From: JANQLU01 sp964434955
GTDB taxonomy: Bacteria > Planctomycetota > Planctomycetia > Pirellulales > Pirellulaceae
Assembly: GCA_964434955.1 (NCBI GenBank)
Contig: CAYSXI010000015.1
Coordinates: 1 to 46,999 of the forward strand
Direction of reading: 5' to 3'
DNA: 46,999 nucleotides
The position numbers and the translations under genes are program-made. The notes beneath the pieces were generated by a model that saw only the letters and a list, made by a program, of their open reading frames with translations, had not been told where the DNA came from and searched no databases. This document shows, piece by piece, positions 24,462 to 33,401 of this stretch. Each line of letters opens with the position of its first letter. The first letter of the stretch is position 1.

Positions 24462-26546
24462 GCTCCGATATCGCTTGGCTCGTTCGATCAAGTTTTTGTC
24501 TATCGTTGTTGCCATGACCTGGTCGAGTGCCTTGTCAAATTCTGCCTGGTTCGGTTCGCGCAAACCCCGGTGGTGAGCAAGCTCGACAACCGTTCGGCAG
24601 GCTTGCTCTTGCAACGAATCCTTGCTGACAAAAGGAAGTACGAATCGCAGCGTTTCCATTTGACGGATTGCTTTGGCGCGATCGATGACTAACTTTCGTT
24701 CCTCATCGCGTTCCGCAATCTCGAGGGTTTTCTTCAAGCTTGCCAGACGCTCGGCATCGGTTCGGCCATCCTTGAGAACAACCACCCTTGCCAACGCTCG
24801 AACACTACGAATTCGAACGCTTCGATCCGGATGAGTGGATACCCGAATCAAGTCGTCGGTGACTTGCGCATCGGGCCAATTGGCCAGCGCACTGGCAGCG
24901 GCGTCGTACCGGGCCGAACCCTTGTCTGTGTCTTTGATCGTTTTGCGAACAAGAGACAGAACATCGTTGCCACCCAATCGCCCCATCATCGGCAACATGC
25001 TGGTTTGCATTTCATCGTCGGATTTTTGATAGACCGCCAGAACCGGCTTGGTTTGTTTTCCCGCATCGGGAATTCGTCGACAGATGGTCACAAGAGCCTT
25101 TTCGATCTGATCCTTTTGGCGGCGATCCGTGATTCGAGACCAATGCCCAATCATGGTCTCAACGTCTTCCGCCGACGCCAGGCGATTCGCAATTTGAATC
25201 GCCAGGTCACGGACGGAGGCATCTGCATGAGCCATCTGGTCCAGGATGAGATTCAATTGGCCCACCGCTCTTCGTCGATCCAGGATTTGCATCAATCGTT
25301 TTCGACGCCCCACATCTTCCATATTGGTCATCATTCGACCAACTCGACCATCAACGCCTTTGGCGAACGTCCGTTCCAGACTGCGAGCGGCGGCTTCACC
25401 TTCCGCCCCTCCATCGTTCATCACTTTAACCAGTGCTTGAACGCTCGACTCATCCGCCAAAGCACTCATGGCATCCAGCGCAGCCAACCGAACTTCTTCG
25501 TCGCCATCATCGACGCCCATCAGCATGACGAAAGGGCGAGCGACGGCTTGGCGAGTCGGTTTGACACCGCGGATGAACGCCAATTTCGCTCGAGTTGAAT
25601 ATTTGGGGGTTCGATGGCTCAGGAAATCGATTTGCTTTGCATCCAGTTTGCGAATGAAAGCCGATCCAACTTGGCGGATCAGGGGATCTACGTGATCCAA
25701 AGCGGATTCGACCAACAATTCCGTTTGCTCGCCGATAAAAGAACAAGTCTGCAAGCGACCAAGAGCAATCGCGGTCCGCATCGGATTGTTTTGCAACTTC
25801 TTCTCAGCCGCCAAATTTTTGAACATTTCTGCGGCAACCTTGCGGTTGCCCTTTCTTAGTTCTCTTTGTGCAACCGACAAGTAGGCCGTTCCATATGGAC
25901 CCAGGTCGCTCGGACGAAATTTTGATTCGAAACCCTCGCGAACTCGGGCGATTGCCTTAGGGTGATCAATCCGTGCGAGGGCCGCTGCGGTGGCCTCCAT
26001 CACTTCCTTGTTCAGCGCGGCCATCAGTGGTGCAATCAGCTCGACACTTTCTGCTTCGCCACGGTAACCGAGCGAGTTAATCACTTGCGCAGCAAAACCG
26101 AAGTCCTTCACATCGGACTTGAGAACCGCTCGCAGCGCGTCGCCAGCTTTGGCCGTTGGATTATTCGTCAGCGCTCGGCGGGCCGCATCTCGCAAGTCTC
26201 CGCGACCGCTCATCATGATTTCGGCAATCACGTCGACACATTCTTCGCGACCGATTTTTTCGAACTGTCGAACCAGAAACAATCGGGCGACTTGGTTGTC
26301 GGAACTTTTTAGTGCAACGAGCATGGCCGAACAAATGGCTTTGCGTTCGGCATCTTTTTCGGGCGCGCCGGCCTGCAAACAGATTTTGTGCCATTCATTT
26401 TGCGGACCACTCCGCTTTTCGATATTCTCGTCGCTGATCCCCGGCATCAATTCGGCAAGCTTCTTTGCGAAGTCCGTCTGACCGAACGCTGCGTTTCCTG
26501 TAACGAAAACGAATCCAACAATAAAAATGAACAATGGACGATTCAT
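24456..26546 (-). CDS. Exported HEAT-repeat protein
   Basis: About 696 residues from the ATG at 26546, chosen because a clean signal peptide begins there (MNRPLFIFIVGFVFVTGNAA, cleavage near FGQ). An upstream ATG at 26582 would put a polar lead in front of it. The body is built of helical pairs with conserved Ala/Leu/Asp spacing (for example VRLAALDAMSALADESSVQALVKV cut at 20: VRLAALDAMSALADESSVQA), typical of HEAT/PBS-lyase-like repeats. Such repeats form a solenoid for protein binding; no catalytic motif is visible. It follows the Gfo/Idh/MocA gene by 47 bp on the same strand and is probably cotranscribed with it. Confidence 0.85.
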   Translation of the reverse strand: MNRPLFIFIVGFVFVTGNAAFGQTDFAKKLAELMPGISDENIEKRSGPQNEWHKICLQAGAPEKDAERKAICSAMLVALKSSDNQVARLFLVRQFEKIGREECVDVIAEIMMSGRGDLRDAARRALTNNPTAKAGDALRAVLKSDVKDFGFAAQVINSLGYRGEAESVELIAPLMAALNKEVMEATAAALARIDHPKAIARVREGFESKFRPSDLGPYGTAYLSVAQRELRKGNRKVAAEMFKNLAAEKKLQNNPMRTAIALGRLQTCSFIGEQTELLVESALDHVDPLIRQVGSAFIRKLDAKQIDFLSHRTPKYSTRAKLAFIRGVKPTRQAVARPFVMLMGVDDGDEEVRLAALDAMSALADESSVQALVKVMNDGGAEGEAAARSLERTFAKGVDGRVGRMMTNMEDVGRRKRLMQILDRRRAVGQLNLILDQMAHADASVRDLAIQIANRLASAEDVETMIGHWSRITDRRQKDQIEKALVTICRRIPDAGKQTKPVLAVYQKSDDEMQTSMLPMMGRLGGNDVLSLVRKTIKDTDKGSARYDAAASALANWPDAQVTDDLIRVSTHPDRSVRIRSVRALARVVVLKDGRTDAERLASLKKTLEIAERDEERKLVIDRAKAIRQMETLRFVLPFVSKDSLQEQACRTVVELAHHRGLREPNQAEFDKALDQVMATTIDKNLIERAKRYRSK

Positions 26547-26593
26547 GATTGAGCTCTTGTCGTGCGAAGAAGTTTGATGCAAATGCCGCGGAC

Positions 26594-27808
26594 TTAGACT
26601 TCGAGTTTCCAGTCGCCTCGCCTTGGCCTGTCCAACCAGCGATTTGCGGCTTCGTCGTCAATGATTTGTTCTTTCTCGGGATCCCATTTCAAGGGACGGT
26701 TGAGCCAATAGGCGATGTTGCCCAAATGGCAAACCGTACACGCTCGATGGGCAATTTCGATATCGCGAAACGGAAGTTCGCGTGTTTTGACGCAATCAAT
26801 AAAGTCGCCAAAGATTCCACCGCGCCCACGATATCCCTCCATGTCAACTCGCTCCATGAATTGCGGGTGCTTACCGGGTACCGTACCTTCGGTTCCTTTG
26901 TAAGTGATGTTGTTCGTCCCGCCGTGATACATTTTGAGCCCGTTTTCGAACTCAAAAGTCAGATGCTTGACGTCTTTCCCATTGGGCGGCGTAATTGATT
27001 TTGGCCCCATTTTGTGAATTCCAGCCGCGAACATGGCTGCGCCAAAACGATGGGCGCCCCAATCCGTCATGCCGCCACCGCTATAGTCCCGGAAAGGGCG
27101 AAAGCCGCCGCGGACCAGCTTTTGATTGAAAGGTCGGAATGGAGCCGGACCCAACCACATGCTCCAATCCATGCCACGGATTTCCTTCTCCGGCTTGAGA
27201 TAACATTCACCGGAAGGCCCGCCGCAACTGACGAATATCTCTTGAACTTTCCCGATCGCGCCACCTCGGACCAGCCTTGGGATATCTCCGTAGTCGCCCA
27301 AGACTCGCTGGCTTCCCCCCGAGACCACCCGCGAATATTTGCGAGCGGCTGTGACCATCGCTCGACCTTCGGCGATGGTCAACGATTCGGGTTTCTCACA
27401 AAAAACGTCTTTGCCGTTTTTGCAACATTCAATCGTAATGATCGCGTGCCAATGATCCGGTGTTCCAATCAAAACAGCGTCGACGTCATCGCGCGAGACC
27501 ACCTCGCGAAAATCGCTTGTGGATTGGCAGTCCGTGTTCGAATATTTCCGATCAACGATTCCTTTTGCTCGCTCCCGATGAGGTGGTACCGGGTCACAGA
27601 CCGCAACCATTTGAACCTCGGGAAAACGCATGAACGAGTTCATGTCACCCGTGCCTCGGCCACCCGTGCCGACGGTCGCCATCACGATTCGATCGCTGGG
27701 TGCGGGACGTTTCCCCAGTCCCAATGAAGTGGAAGGGACGAAGGCAGGAATCGCAAGCGAAGCAGCGGCCGCCTTGGTAAATGTTCGTCGACTGATCTTG
27801 CTTTGCAT
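26594..27808 (-). CDS. Gfo/Idh/MocA family oxidoreductase, Tat-exported
   Basis: A 404-residue protein with a twin-arginine signal (SRRTFTKAAAASLAIPAF, 6-23). An NAD(P)-binding Rossmann domain follows (VGTGGRGTG, 46-54), with the family motifs TPDHWH (116-121) and EKP (138-140). A C-terminal alpha/beta substrate domain completes it. Members oxidise or rearrange sugars and inositols. The Tat leader implies folding with its cofactor before export, a common arrangement in planctomycetes. It is the first gene of a likely operon with the HEAT-repeat protein. The substrate cannot be deduced. Confidence 0.92.
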   Translation of the reverse strand: MQSKISRRTFTKAAAASLAIPAFVPSTSLGLGKRPAPSDRIVMATVGTGGRGTGDMNSFMRFPEVQMVAVCDPVPPHRERAKGIVDRKYSNTDCQSTSDFREVVSRDDVDAVLIGTPDHWHAIITIECCKNGKDVFCEKPESLTIAEGRAMVTAARKYSRVVSGGSQRVLGDYGDIPRLVRGGAIGKVQEIFVSCGGPSGECYLKPEKEIRGMDWSMWLGPAPFRPFNQKLVRGGFRPFRDYSGGGMTDWGAHRFGAAMFAAGIHKMGPKSITPPNGKDVKHLTFEFENGLKMYHGGTNNITYKGTEGTVPGKHPQFMERVDMEGYRGRGGIFGDFIDCVKTRELPFRDIEIAHRACTVCHLGNIAYWLNRPLKWDPEKEQIIDDEAANRWLDRPRRGDWKLEV

Positions 27809-27921
27809 GATATCGCTCCGAAACGTTTTCGTTCAGCGATATTGTATTGGAATTTTCCAAACGCGTGTTGCAACGCCGACGGAAACACAAAGGGTGGATG
27901 TGGCCGCTGGCAGATTTTCCC

Positions 27922-28608
27922 TTAGCGAATTCGTCTTCGGCGGAAAGCAATCCATCCAAAAGCGAATCCCAGCGCGGGGATCATGGTTGGTTCAGGTATG
28001 CCAGTGGCGTAGGTGAGTACGACATTGTCGAGCCCCGGATAGGTGCTGGTTGAACCGGTTGAATAAGGCGCAAAGATGATCCAATCCAGATCAATCGCGC
28101 CCGTCGGGGCAGTGAATTGAAACGATCGAAACTCCCAATCCTCGATCGTCGTCGGATCAAAACTTCCTAGCAATGTCGCACCGGCCAATGAGTCGGTGCT
28201 GTTCAGGTAAATGTCAAAGCCGCCTGCCGTATCGTGGCCAGGATTCGTTGAATGATGAATGTAGCCGGAGATTTCGTAGTCGAGCCCATCGATCAAAGTG
28301 GAAACCAGATTCTGGCCGAACGCCTCAATGCCGATTCCGTTGGTTGGACCGTGGGCGCCGGCGAGCCAGCGGATTCCGTCCTGGGCCGTAACGCCCGTGA
28401 AATTATTGAATGCATTCGGGGATAAGCCATACGATCCGTCGTTGCTATAGGTGTCCGGGGTAACTTGAATCGCTTCCCAGTCGCTCGGCATAAGTCCTTG
28501 GCCGATGTTGCTGTTGGGCACATCCTCAAAACTCCCGTTCAGCAAAAAATCGGCATCGGCAAGACCACAAGTAAAAAAGAGTAAGCTGAGGGTGAGTAAG
28601 TAGCGCAT
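27922..28608 (-). CDS. PEP-CTERM protein with jelly-roll-like ectodomain
   Basis: About 228 residues from the ATG at 28608, picked because GGAG lies six bases upstream and the signal peptide starts there (MRYLLTLSLLFFTCGLADA); an ATG at 28620 is the alternative. The body begins FLLNGSFEDVPNSN and continues with beta-rich segments, as in DUF642-like or carbohydrate-binding modules of PEP-CTERM proteins. The end is a sorting signal: GIPEPTMIP, a short hydrophobic helix, RRRRIR. It should be processed by exosortase and anchored in the envelope or matrix. It stands alone. Composition resembles the chromosome, unlike the PEP-CTERM gene at 19.8 kb. Confidence 0.83.
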   Translation of the reverse strand: MRYLLTLSLLFFTCGLADADFLLNGSFEDVPNSNIGQGLMPSDWEAIQVTPDTYSNDGSYGLSPNAFNNFTGVTAQDGIRWLAGAHGPTNGIGIEAFGQNLVSTLIDGLDYEISGYIHHSTNPGHDTAGGFDIYLNSTDSLAGATLLGSFDPTTIEDWEFRSFQFTAPTGAIDLDWIIFAPYSTGSTSTYPGLDNVVLTYATGIPEPTMIPALGFAFGWIAFRRRRIR

Positions 28609-28786
28609 CTTGGTCTCCATTGGATTCGGAATCGGGCATCAGTCACGGAACGGAAAAAGCATTCAAGGAGAAAAGACGCGGAACGTGGCAGATCTCCCCG
28701 CGACAAAAGCAAGATTTCCAAAAAAACTCGATTTCGCCTTTTTCACTTGGAATATGGAGGTTCCAATAGCGAATGAACAGCGTTTC

Positions 28787-29161
28787 ATGACTCAAGAAAA
28801 ACTGATGGCCGAAAAAGAATTCAGCTGCAAAAACTGCGGCGCACCATTAAGCAATTACGCGAAAGCCGATGTGGTGCGTTGCAAATACTGCGGCACTGCT
28901 TTTGGCGACGGAGATGCTGGGGTTGAAGTTCTCAACGATGAAAACCCCAGTCATGAATTTAACCCGCCACCCAAACCACCCGAGATTCAATTCACCGATT
29001 TCCAGAAGCGAACGGTGAAGTCAGCGACCGATTGGCTGGTCGGCCGAATCGTTTCGCGAGTCGCGGGAGCCTGTCTGCCCTATTTGATTCTGGGCATCCT
29101 TCTGGTGGTTGGTGTTCTCGCGTTGCTCATCTGGGGCATCGTGGCCTTGTTTGCCGGCTAG
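28787..29161 (+). CDS. Zinc-ribbon membrane protein
   Basis: About 124 residues; the start is unsettled between ATGs at 28754, 28787 and 28805. The first domain is a zinc ribbon with two CxxC knuckles (CKNCG and CKYCG) about 17 residues apart. A proline-rich linker follows, then an amphipathic segment, and one or two membrane helices end the protein (AGACLPYLILGILLVVGVLA and beyond). Such small ribbon-plus-helix proteins are common and mostly uncharacterised; metal binding and membrane anchoring are all that can be said. It is divergent from the PEP-CTERM gene and converges with a methyltransferase gene 9 bp away. Confidence 0.7.
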   Translation: MTQEKLMAEKEFSCKNCGAPLSNYAKADVVRCKYCGTAFGDGDAGVEVLNDENPSHEFNPPPKPPEIQFTDFQKRTVKSATDWLVGRIVSRVAGACLPYLILGILLVVGVLALLIWGIVALFAG

Positions 29162-29170
29162 GCAACGGCA

Positions 29171-29917
29171 TCATGAACGCATGGAATTTTGCGACGGATT
29201 CGATCCGATCGCGAGCAACGAACTTCCAAAAGGCATACCGATCCGACTAATGGTCCACTGTTCCAACCGTGTCAGACACAGGCAGATAGAATTGACAAGT
29301 GAATTGGGGACTTCCGGGGATTTGGCCTTCGCGCCGAGAACTTTTTCCTTGATCCGAATGGCCAGTTTGACGGGACAGGTCCAATGAAACAGGTAGCGGG
29401 CTCGATCGATCTCGATCCCCGAGCGTTGAGCCAGTTGATGAAACGTTGGGCGGGTGTATCGGACGTAGTGATGATTTAGATCGTCGTGCGTCGTCCAGAG
29501 CGAGTTAAAGGCGGGAACCGTCATCAAGATTTTTCCGCCGGGATTCAAGAGCGACTTTGCGTGCGCCAACGCTTTCTCGGGTTCCGGCAGATGCTCGAGG
29601 ATGTCCAACATCAGGATCAAGTCATAGCCCGATTCAGGATTGAAGGATTCGTCGAAAGGTTGGCGGTGAATTCGTTGCCGCCACTTGCTTTCGGTTGCCA
29701 ATGTCGCTTCATCGGACTCAACGCCTTCCACGAATCCAAACGATTCCAGGGCATCAAATAAGAGCCCGTCGCCGCATCCGACATCGAGAATTCGATGAGA
29801 ACCGTCGGCCCGAACTCCAAGTTGATCAATTTCGCGAAGGATCGCGGACTCGCGCGCGCGCCACCACCAATGGCGGCGATAAAGCTCGCGATATTTTTCC
29901 GCGTACGATTGGTCCAT
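29171..29917 (-). CDS. Class I SAM-dependent methyltransferase
   Basis: A 248-residue protein with the SAM-binding motif I ILDVGCGDGLLF (44-55), an acidic motif II region and LILMLDILEHLPEPE, typical of the UbiE/COQ5-like Methyltransf_11/23 group. It is the last gene of a three-gene minus-strand operon, 14 bp after the GT2 glycosyltransferase. This context suggests that it methylates a lipid-linked sugar, a polyprenol product or a related glycoconjugate. The substrate is not determinable. The C terminus has a moderately hydrophobic stretch but no clear membrane helix. Confidence 0.85.
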   Translation of the reverse strand: MDQSYAEKYRELYRRHWWWRARESAILREIDQLGVRADGSHRILDVGCGDGLLFDALESFGFVEGVESDEATLATESKWRQRIHRQPFDESFNPESGYDLILMLDILEHLPEPEKALAHAKSLLNPGGKILMTVPAFNSLWTTHDDLNHHYVRYTRPTFHQLAQRSGIEIDRARYLFHWTCPVKLAIRIKEKVLGAKAKSPEVPNSLVNSICLCLTRLEQWTISRIGMPFGSSLLAIGSNPSQNSMRS

Positions 29918-29931
29918 TCGACTTGCCGATC

Positions 29932-31062
29932 CTAGCTATTGGTTGCACCGGAGAATGAATCTTTGGTTGGTTCGATAAAAGTCGTCGGAATGACGGCCTT
30001 GTCGCCTCGACACAGCATCTCGTGTTCTTCAAGGGCTTTTTCGATCTTCTCAACCGAAACCAGTTTGTGACCGCTGACGATTTCGTAGCAGGTGCTGACA
30101 GAAGCCGGAAGGTCTTCGTAAGTCTGCACCTGATCGACAACATACAGGGGTCGCATTTTGACTTGCTCGTAAATGCGGCCGACGTATTCGCCAATCACAC
30201 CCAGAAACAACAGTTGAACACCGGCGAGAAACGTGATGGCCGTGATCAGCGCGGTGAAGCCAGCCGGAGATTGATTGAAAAGCAGGTGAGCCACGATCGC
30301 GTAAAGCGTGTAGAGCAGAGACGCTGAAATGGTCAGCGCTCCCATCCAGGTCGCCGCACGAAGCGGTTGCACACTGAACGAAAAGATCCCGTCGAACGCC
30401 AAGCGAAACAACTTGATCCAGCTGTATTTGCTGACACCAGCAGCTCGTGCGTCGCGCTCTACCGTAATCCCAACCTGGCGAAAACCGACCCAGCGTCGGA
30501 GTCCTCGAAGGTATCGATGTCGCTCGGGACAATTCCTGATTGATTCAACGACGCGTCGCGACAGCAGGGCAAAGTCGCCGGCTGCGCGGGGAAGATCAAT
30601 CTCCGACAACTTCGAAATCAGCCAGTAGAAAGCCGAGTATGCGGCCCGCAGTAACAGGCCTTCTTTCCGCTTGTCGCGAATTGCATAAACGACGTCGTAG
30701 CCTTTTTTGTACTTTTCGACAAAACGAAGAATCGTTTCAGGCGTGTCCTGAAGATCTCCGTCCATCAAAACCATGACGTCTCCCGTCACGTGATCGAACG
30801 CGGCGCTCAACGCCGCCTGATGGCCAAAGTTTCGCGAGAGATGAACCGTCTTGATTCGCGTGTCGGCAATCATCAATGCCGAAAGAACTTCTGCGGTTCC
30901 ATCGGTGCTCCCATCGTTCACAAAGATGATTTCGTGATTGCCGGGAATCTGAGCCAGGGACACGCAGAGCTGGCGGTGAAGTTCGGGTAGAACCGCCTCT
31001 TCATTGAAAATCGGGATCGCGACCGAAACCGCAATCGTCTCTTTTTTGGGGCTATTCAACAT
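29932..31062 (-). CDS. GT2 family polyprenyl-phosphate glycosyltransferase (GtrB/DPM1-like)
   Basis: About 376 residues from the ATG at 31062. Starting further upstream at 31188 would overlap the preceding gene and add unrelated residues. The GT-A domain shows VAIPIFNEE (14-22), VNDGSTDGT (48-56), DGDLQDTPE (101-109) and the RYLRGLRRW stretch (183-191). Two membrane helices follow (about 236-262 and 268-292), then the family end GEYVGRIYEQVKMRPLYVV. Such enzymes load a sugar onto polyprenyl phosphate at the inner membrane face. A 60-residue polar tail extends beyond the usual end. It is flanked by two methyltransferase genes in one operon. Confidence 0.92.
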   Translation of the reverse strand: MLNSPKKETIAVSVAIPIFNEEAVLPELHRQLCVSLAQIPGNHEIIFVNDGSTDGTAEVLSALMIADTRIKTVHLSRNFGHQAALSAAFDHVTGDVMVLMDGDLQDTPETILRFVEKYKKGYDVVYAIRDKRKEGLLLRAAYSAFYWLISKLSEIDLPRAAGDFALLSRRVVESIRNCPERHRYLRGLRRWVGFRQVGITVERDARAAGVSKYSWIKLFRLAFDGIFSFSVQPLRAATWMGALTISASLLYTLYAIVAHLLFNQSPAGFTALITAITFLAGVQLLFLGVIGEYVGRIYEQVKMRPLYVVDQVQTYEDLPASVSTCYEIVSGHKLVSVEKIEKALEEHEMLCRGDKAVIPTTFIEPTKDSFSGATNS

Positions 31063-31135
31063 CGCTTGGGTGTCACCGCGGGGCGCGGTGCTCCAGAAAG
31101 GCGTGGACGTGGCGCGGATGTCTGGTCGATCGAAT

Positions 31136-31744
31136 TCACTTGGGTGAGCCCTTGAAATAGACCATGTTCCACAAAGTGATTCCGGCACATTTCAATTCGT
31201 AAGGTTCGAACTCGACGGCGTCGTAGTGAGTCGTGAAAATCTCTTTCCAGGTGTCGAGCGGGCGAGGATAGTCTCCACGATCCGCCTCGGCGAGCGTTCG
31301 CGAAATGCTTGTTTTTTCTGGCAGCACCAAGTCGAGAATGTGGATATGACCGTCTTCGGCAATCTGCCGCTTGAGTTGATCAAGAATTCGATGCACGTTT
31401 TCGGTGTCGACGTGATGAAGCAAGCTATTCATCAGAACGAAATCGAAACGGTTGTTCTCATCGGCTTCGTAGGTGCAAACGTCGGCGACTTCGAATCGAT
31501 TTCCGAATCGCCGTTTTGCCTGTTCGACATATTGGGGATTCAGGTCGAGTCCAAGGTAGTCGATTTCGGTGAATAGGCCGGCGTTGGTCCCAGGTCCACA
31601 ACCGACGTCCAAGACCCGGCGAACCTGATTCATCTGATTGTGTCGAAACACAGGCTCAAACTTGGCTTTGACGAAAGGGGATTGCCAAATCCGATAGGCA
31701 GTTGGATTTGCCAGGATAGATGAATATCGACGCAGAATGCCCAT
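31136..31744 (-). CDS. Class I SAM-dependent methyltransferase
   Basis: A 202-residue protein with motif I VLDVGCGPGTNAGLF (44-58), the acidic residue after motif II (YLGLDLNPQYVEQA) and FVLMNSLLHHVD. A ribosome site GGAG lies six bases upstream of the ATG. It is the first gene of the methyltransferase-GT2-methyltransferase operon and is not closely similar to the other methyltransferase. It is likely a small-molecule or glycolipid methylase. The substrate is unknown. The upstream region (31745-31999) is divergent with the CCA-adding enzyme gene. Confidence 0.86.
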   Translation of the reverse strand: MGILRRYSSILANPTAYRIWQSPFVKAKFEPVFRHNQMNQVRRVLDVGCGPGTNAGLFTEIDYLGLDLNPQYVEQAKRRFGNRFEVADVCTYEADENNRFDFVLMNSLLHHVDTENVHRILDQLKRQIAEDGHIHILDLVLPEKTSISRTLAEADRGDYPRPLDTWKEIFTTHYDAVEFEPYELKCAGITLWNMVYFKGSPK

Positions 31745-31999
31745 AGGCCGCTCCAGAAATTAAACTGCCCAAAAATAGCACGCGGGGAAAATCGCGGCTT
31801 TGTTGAACCCTATGGATCGAGAATTTTGTTCCGATCGGGAAACGATTGCGCTGCCTTGCGGTTGTGATCGTGGCGGTTGTGTCGATTGAAGGAGTCGAAT
31901 TCCCTTCCTTCGAGGTGATCTTTGAGGAAACGCACAAAATGAGTCGGTCCTGTAAAACTGCGAACGCGTTGGCTTCTGATTGTTTCTTGATCGGTAATA

Positions 32000-33268
32000 A
32001 TGAGCCGAGCGAACAACGCCATGAATGAACGAGAATTTGCCGTTGAAGTAACGCGCCGCCTTCAGGATGCCGGCCATGAAGCATTGTGGGCCGGCGGTTG
32101 CGTGCGCGATCAGTTGTTGGGGCTGGATCCCAAGGACTACGATGTCGCGACGAGTGCCCGTCCCGAGCAAGTTCAGGAACTTTTCGGCCGCCACAGGTCA
32201 CTCGCGATTGGAGCTTCGTTTGGCGTTATCACCATCCTTGGTCCAGAAAAATCAGCAGGCCAAATTGAAGTCGCAACGTTTCGCAACGACGGCGACTACT
32301 CGGATGGCCGCCGCCCGGACTCGGTCGAATATTCGACTGCGGAAGAAGACGCTCAGCGCCGCGACTTCACGATCAATGGACTCTTTTTTGATCCTATTAA
32401 AGAGCAGGTGATCGACTTCGTCGGGGGTCGAGAGGATTTGAAACGACGCGTCATTCGTGCCATTGGCGACGCGGAATCGCGGATCGACGAAGACAAACTT
32501 CGAATGCTTCGTGCGGTTCGATTCACCGCCACCTTTGATTTCGATCTGGAAGTAGAAACCGCGCGAGCCATTGAACGCCGCGCCGAACAAATCAACGTCG
32601 TGAGCCGCGAACGAGTCGCCGCGGAATTCCGCCGCATGTTTTCTCATCCTCAGCGAAGCCTGGCAGTCAAGATGCTCAGCGACCTCGGCTTGTTGCATGA
32701 ACTACTTGATCCCGAGTTACGGGTTTCGGCCAAAAGCTTGGCATGGCCAGGTGCCGCGACGCTTGAACGTTTGAAGCGGATTTCGACGCAACAATTTTCA
32801 TTGGCCCTGGCTATGCTGCTTCGAGACCTTTTGACAGAACCCAAATCGCTTGAGCAACTTGGACGCAACTGGAAACTTTCGGTCGACGAGATCCGATCCG
32901 TGATCTGGTTGATCGAGAATGAGTCGTCACTGCTTGACGCGGTGAACCGGCCTTGGCCACAAATTCAGCGTCGCCTGATTCAGCCACTCTCGCGACTTGG
33001 CTTGGAGTTTTGTGAAGTAATCGCCAATCACACGAAGAACGAGGCGCAAAAGCAGTCGATGGCATTCTGCAGAACGAAACTTTCTCAACCTCCTGAGGTA
33101 TTGAACCCTGAACCACTGCTGACCGGCGACGACTTGAATGCCGCCGGATTGAAGCCGGGACCAAAGTACAAGTTGCTTCTCGACTCGGTTCGGGATGCCC
33201 AACTTGAAGGAAAGATCGCAAATTCGGACCAGGCATTGGAGCTGGCGAGAGAACTGGATCAAAACTAG
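32000..33268 (+). CDS. CCA tRNA nucleotidyltransferase
   Basis: A 422-residue class II nucleotidyltransferase. The catalytic N-terminal domain shows GGCVRD (32-37) and the metal-binding DYD (46-48), then RRDFTINGLFFDP (120-132). An RNA-binding helical domain follows with RMLRAVRF. It adds or repairs the 3' CCA of tRNAs without a template. The start may also be the ATG at 32021, since no Shine-Dalgarno decides. In bacteria this fold also includes poly(A) polymerases, which sequence alone does not exclude. The nearby tRNA-Leu lacks encoded CCA, which fits a need for this enzyme. Confidence 0.9.
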   Translation: MSRANNAMNEREFAVEVTRRLQDAGHEALWAGGCVRDQLLGLDPKDYDVATSARPEQVQELFGRHRSLAIGASFGVITILGPEKSAGQIEVATFRNDGDYSDGRRPDSVEYSTAEEDAQRRDFTINGLFFDPIKEQVIDFVGGREDLKRRVIRAIGDAESRIDEDKLRMLRAVRFTATFDFDLEVETARAIERRAEQINVVSRERVAAEFRRMFSHPQRSLAVKMLSDLGLLHELLDPELRVSAKSLAWPGAATLERLKRISTQQFSLALAMLLRDLLTEPKSLEQLGRNWKLSVDEIRSVIWLIENESSLLDAVNRPWPQIQRRLIQPLSRLGLEFCEVIANHTKNEAQKQSMAFCRTKLSQPPEVLNPEPLLTGDDLNAAGLKPGPKYKLLLDSVRDAQLEGKIANSDQALELARELDQN

Positions 33269-33361
33269 TTCGATCGAGTTTCCGGTTCGAGGTTTGGTTT
33301 CAACGCTTCAAAAAAGCGACCGGCAGTGCTGCTTGGGTCGCGAAACCCAATCCGGCTTCGT

Positions 33362-33367
33362 TATAAT
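33362..33367 (+). promoter_or_regulatory. Candidate -10 box for the PQQ-like protein gene
   Basis: A perfect TATAAT lies 34 bases before the ATG at 33402, with GGAG (33390-33393) as ribosome site. No recognisable -35 hexamer stands at 16-18 bases, so this is a candidate only. Confidence 0.35.
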
Positions 33368-33401
33368 CGACCGCTGCTGATTTACTCTCGGAGAAAATTC
33401 G

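Noticed and set aside
31656..32201. 181-codon minus-strand frame across the methyltransferase start and the CCA gene
   Set aside because: It overlaps two well-supported genes and shows no domain.
33304..33350. Two short inverted repeats before the PQQ-like gene (CGCTT/AAGCG and TTGGGT/ACCCAA)
   Set aside because: Short stems without T runs, too weak to call a terminator or operator.
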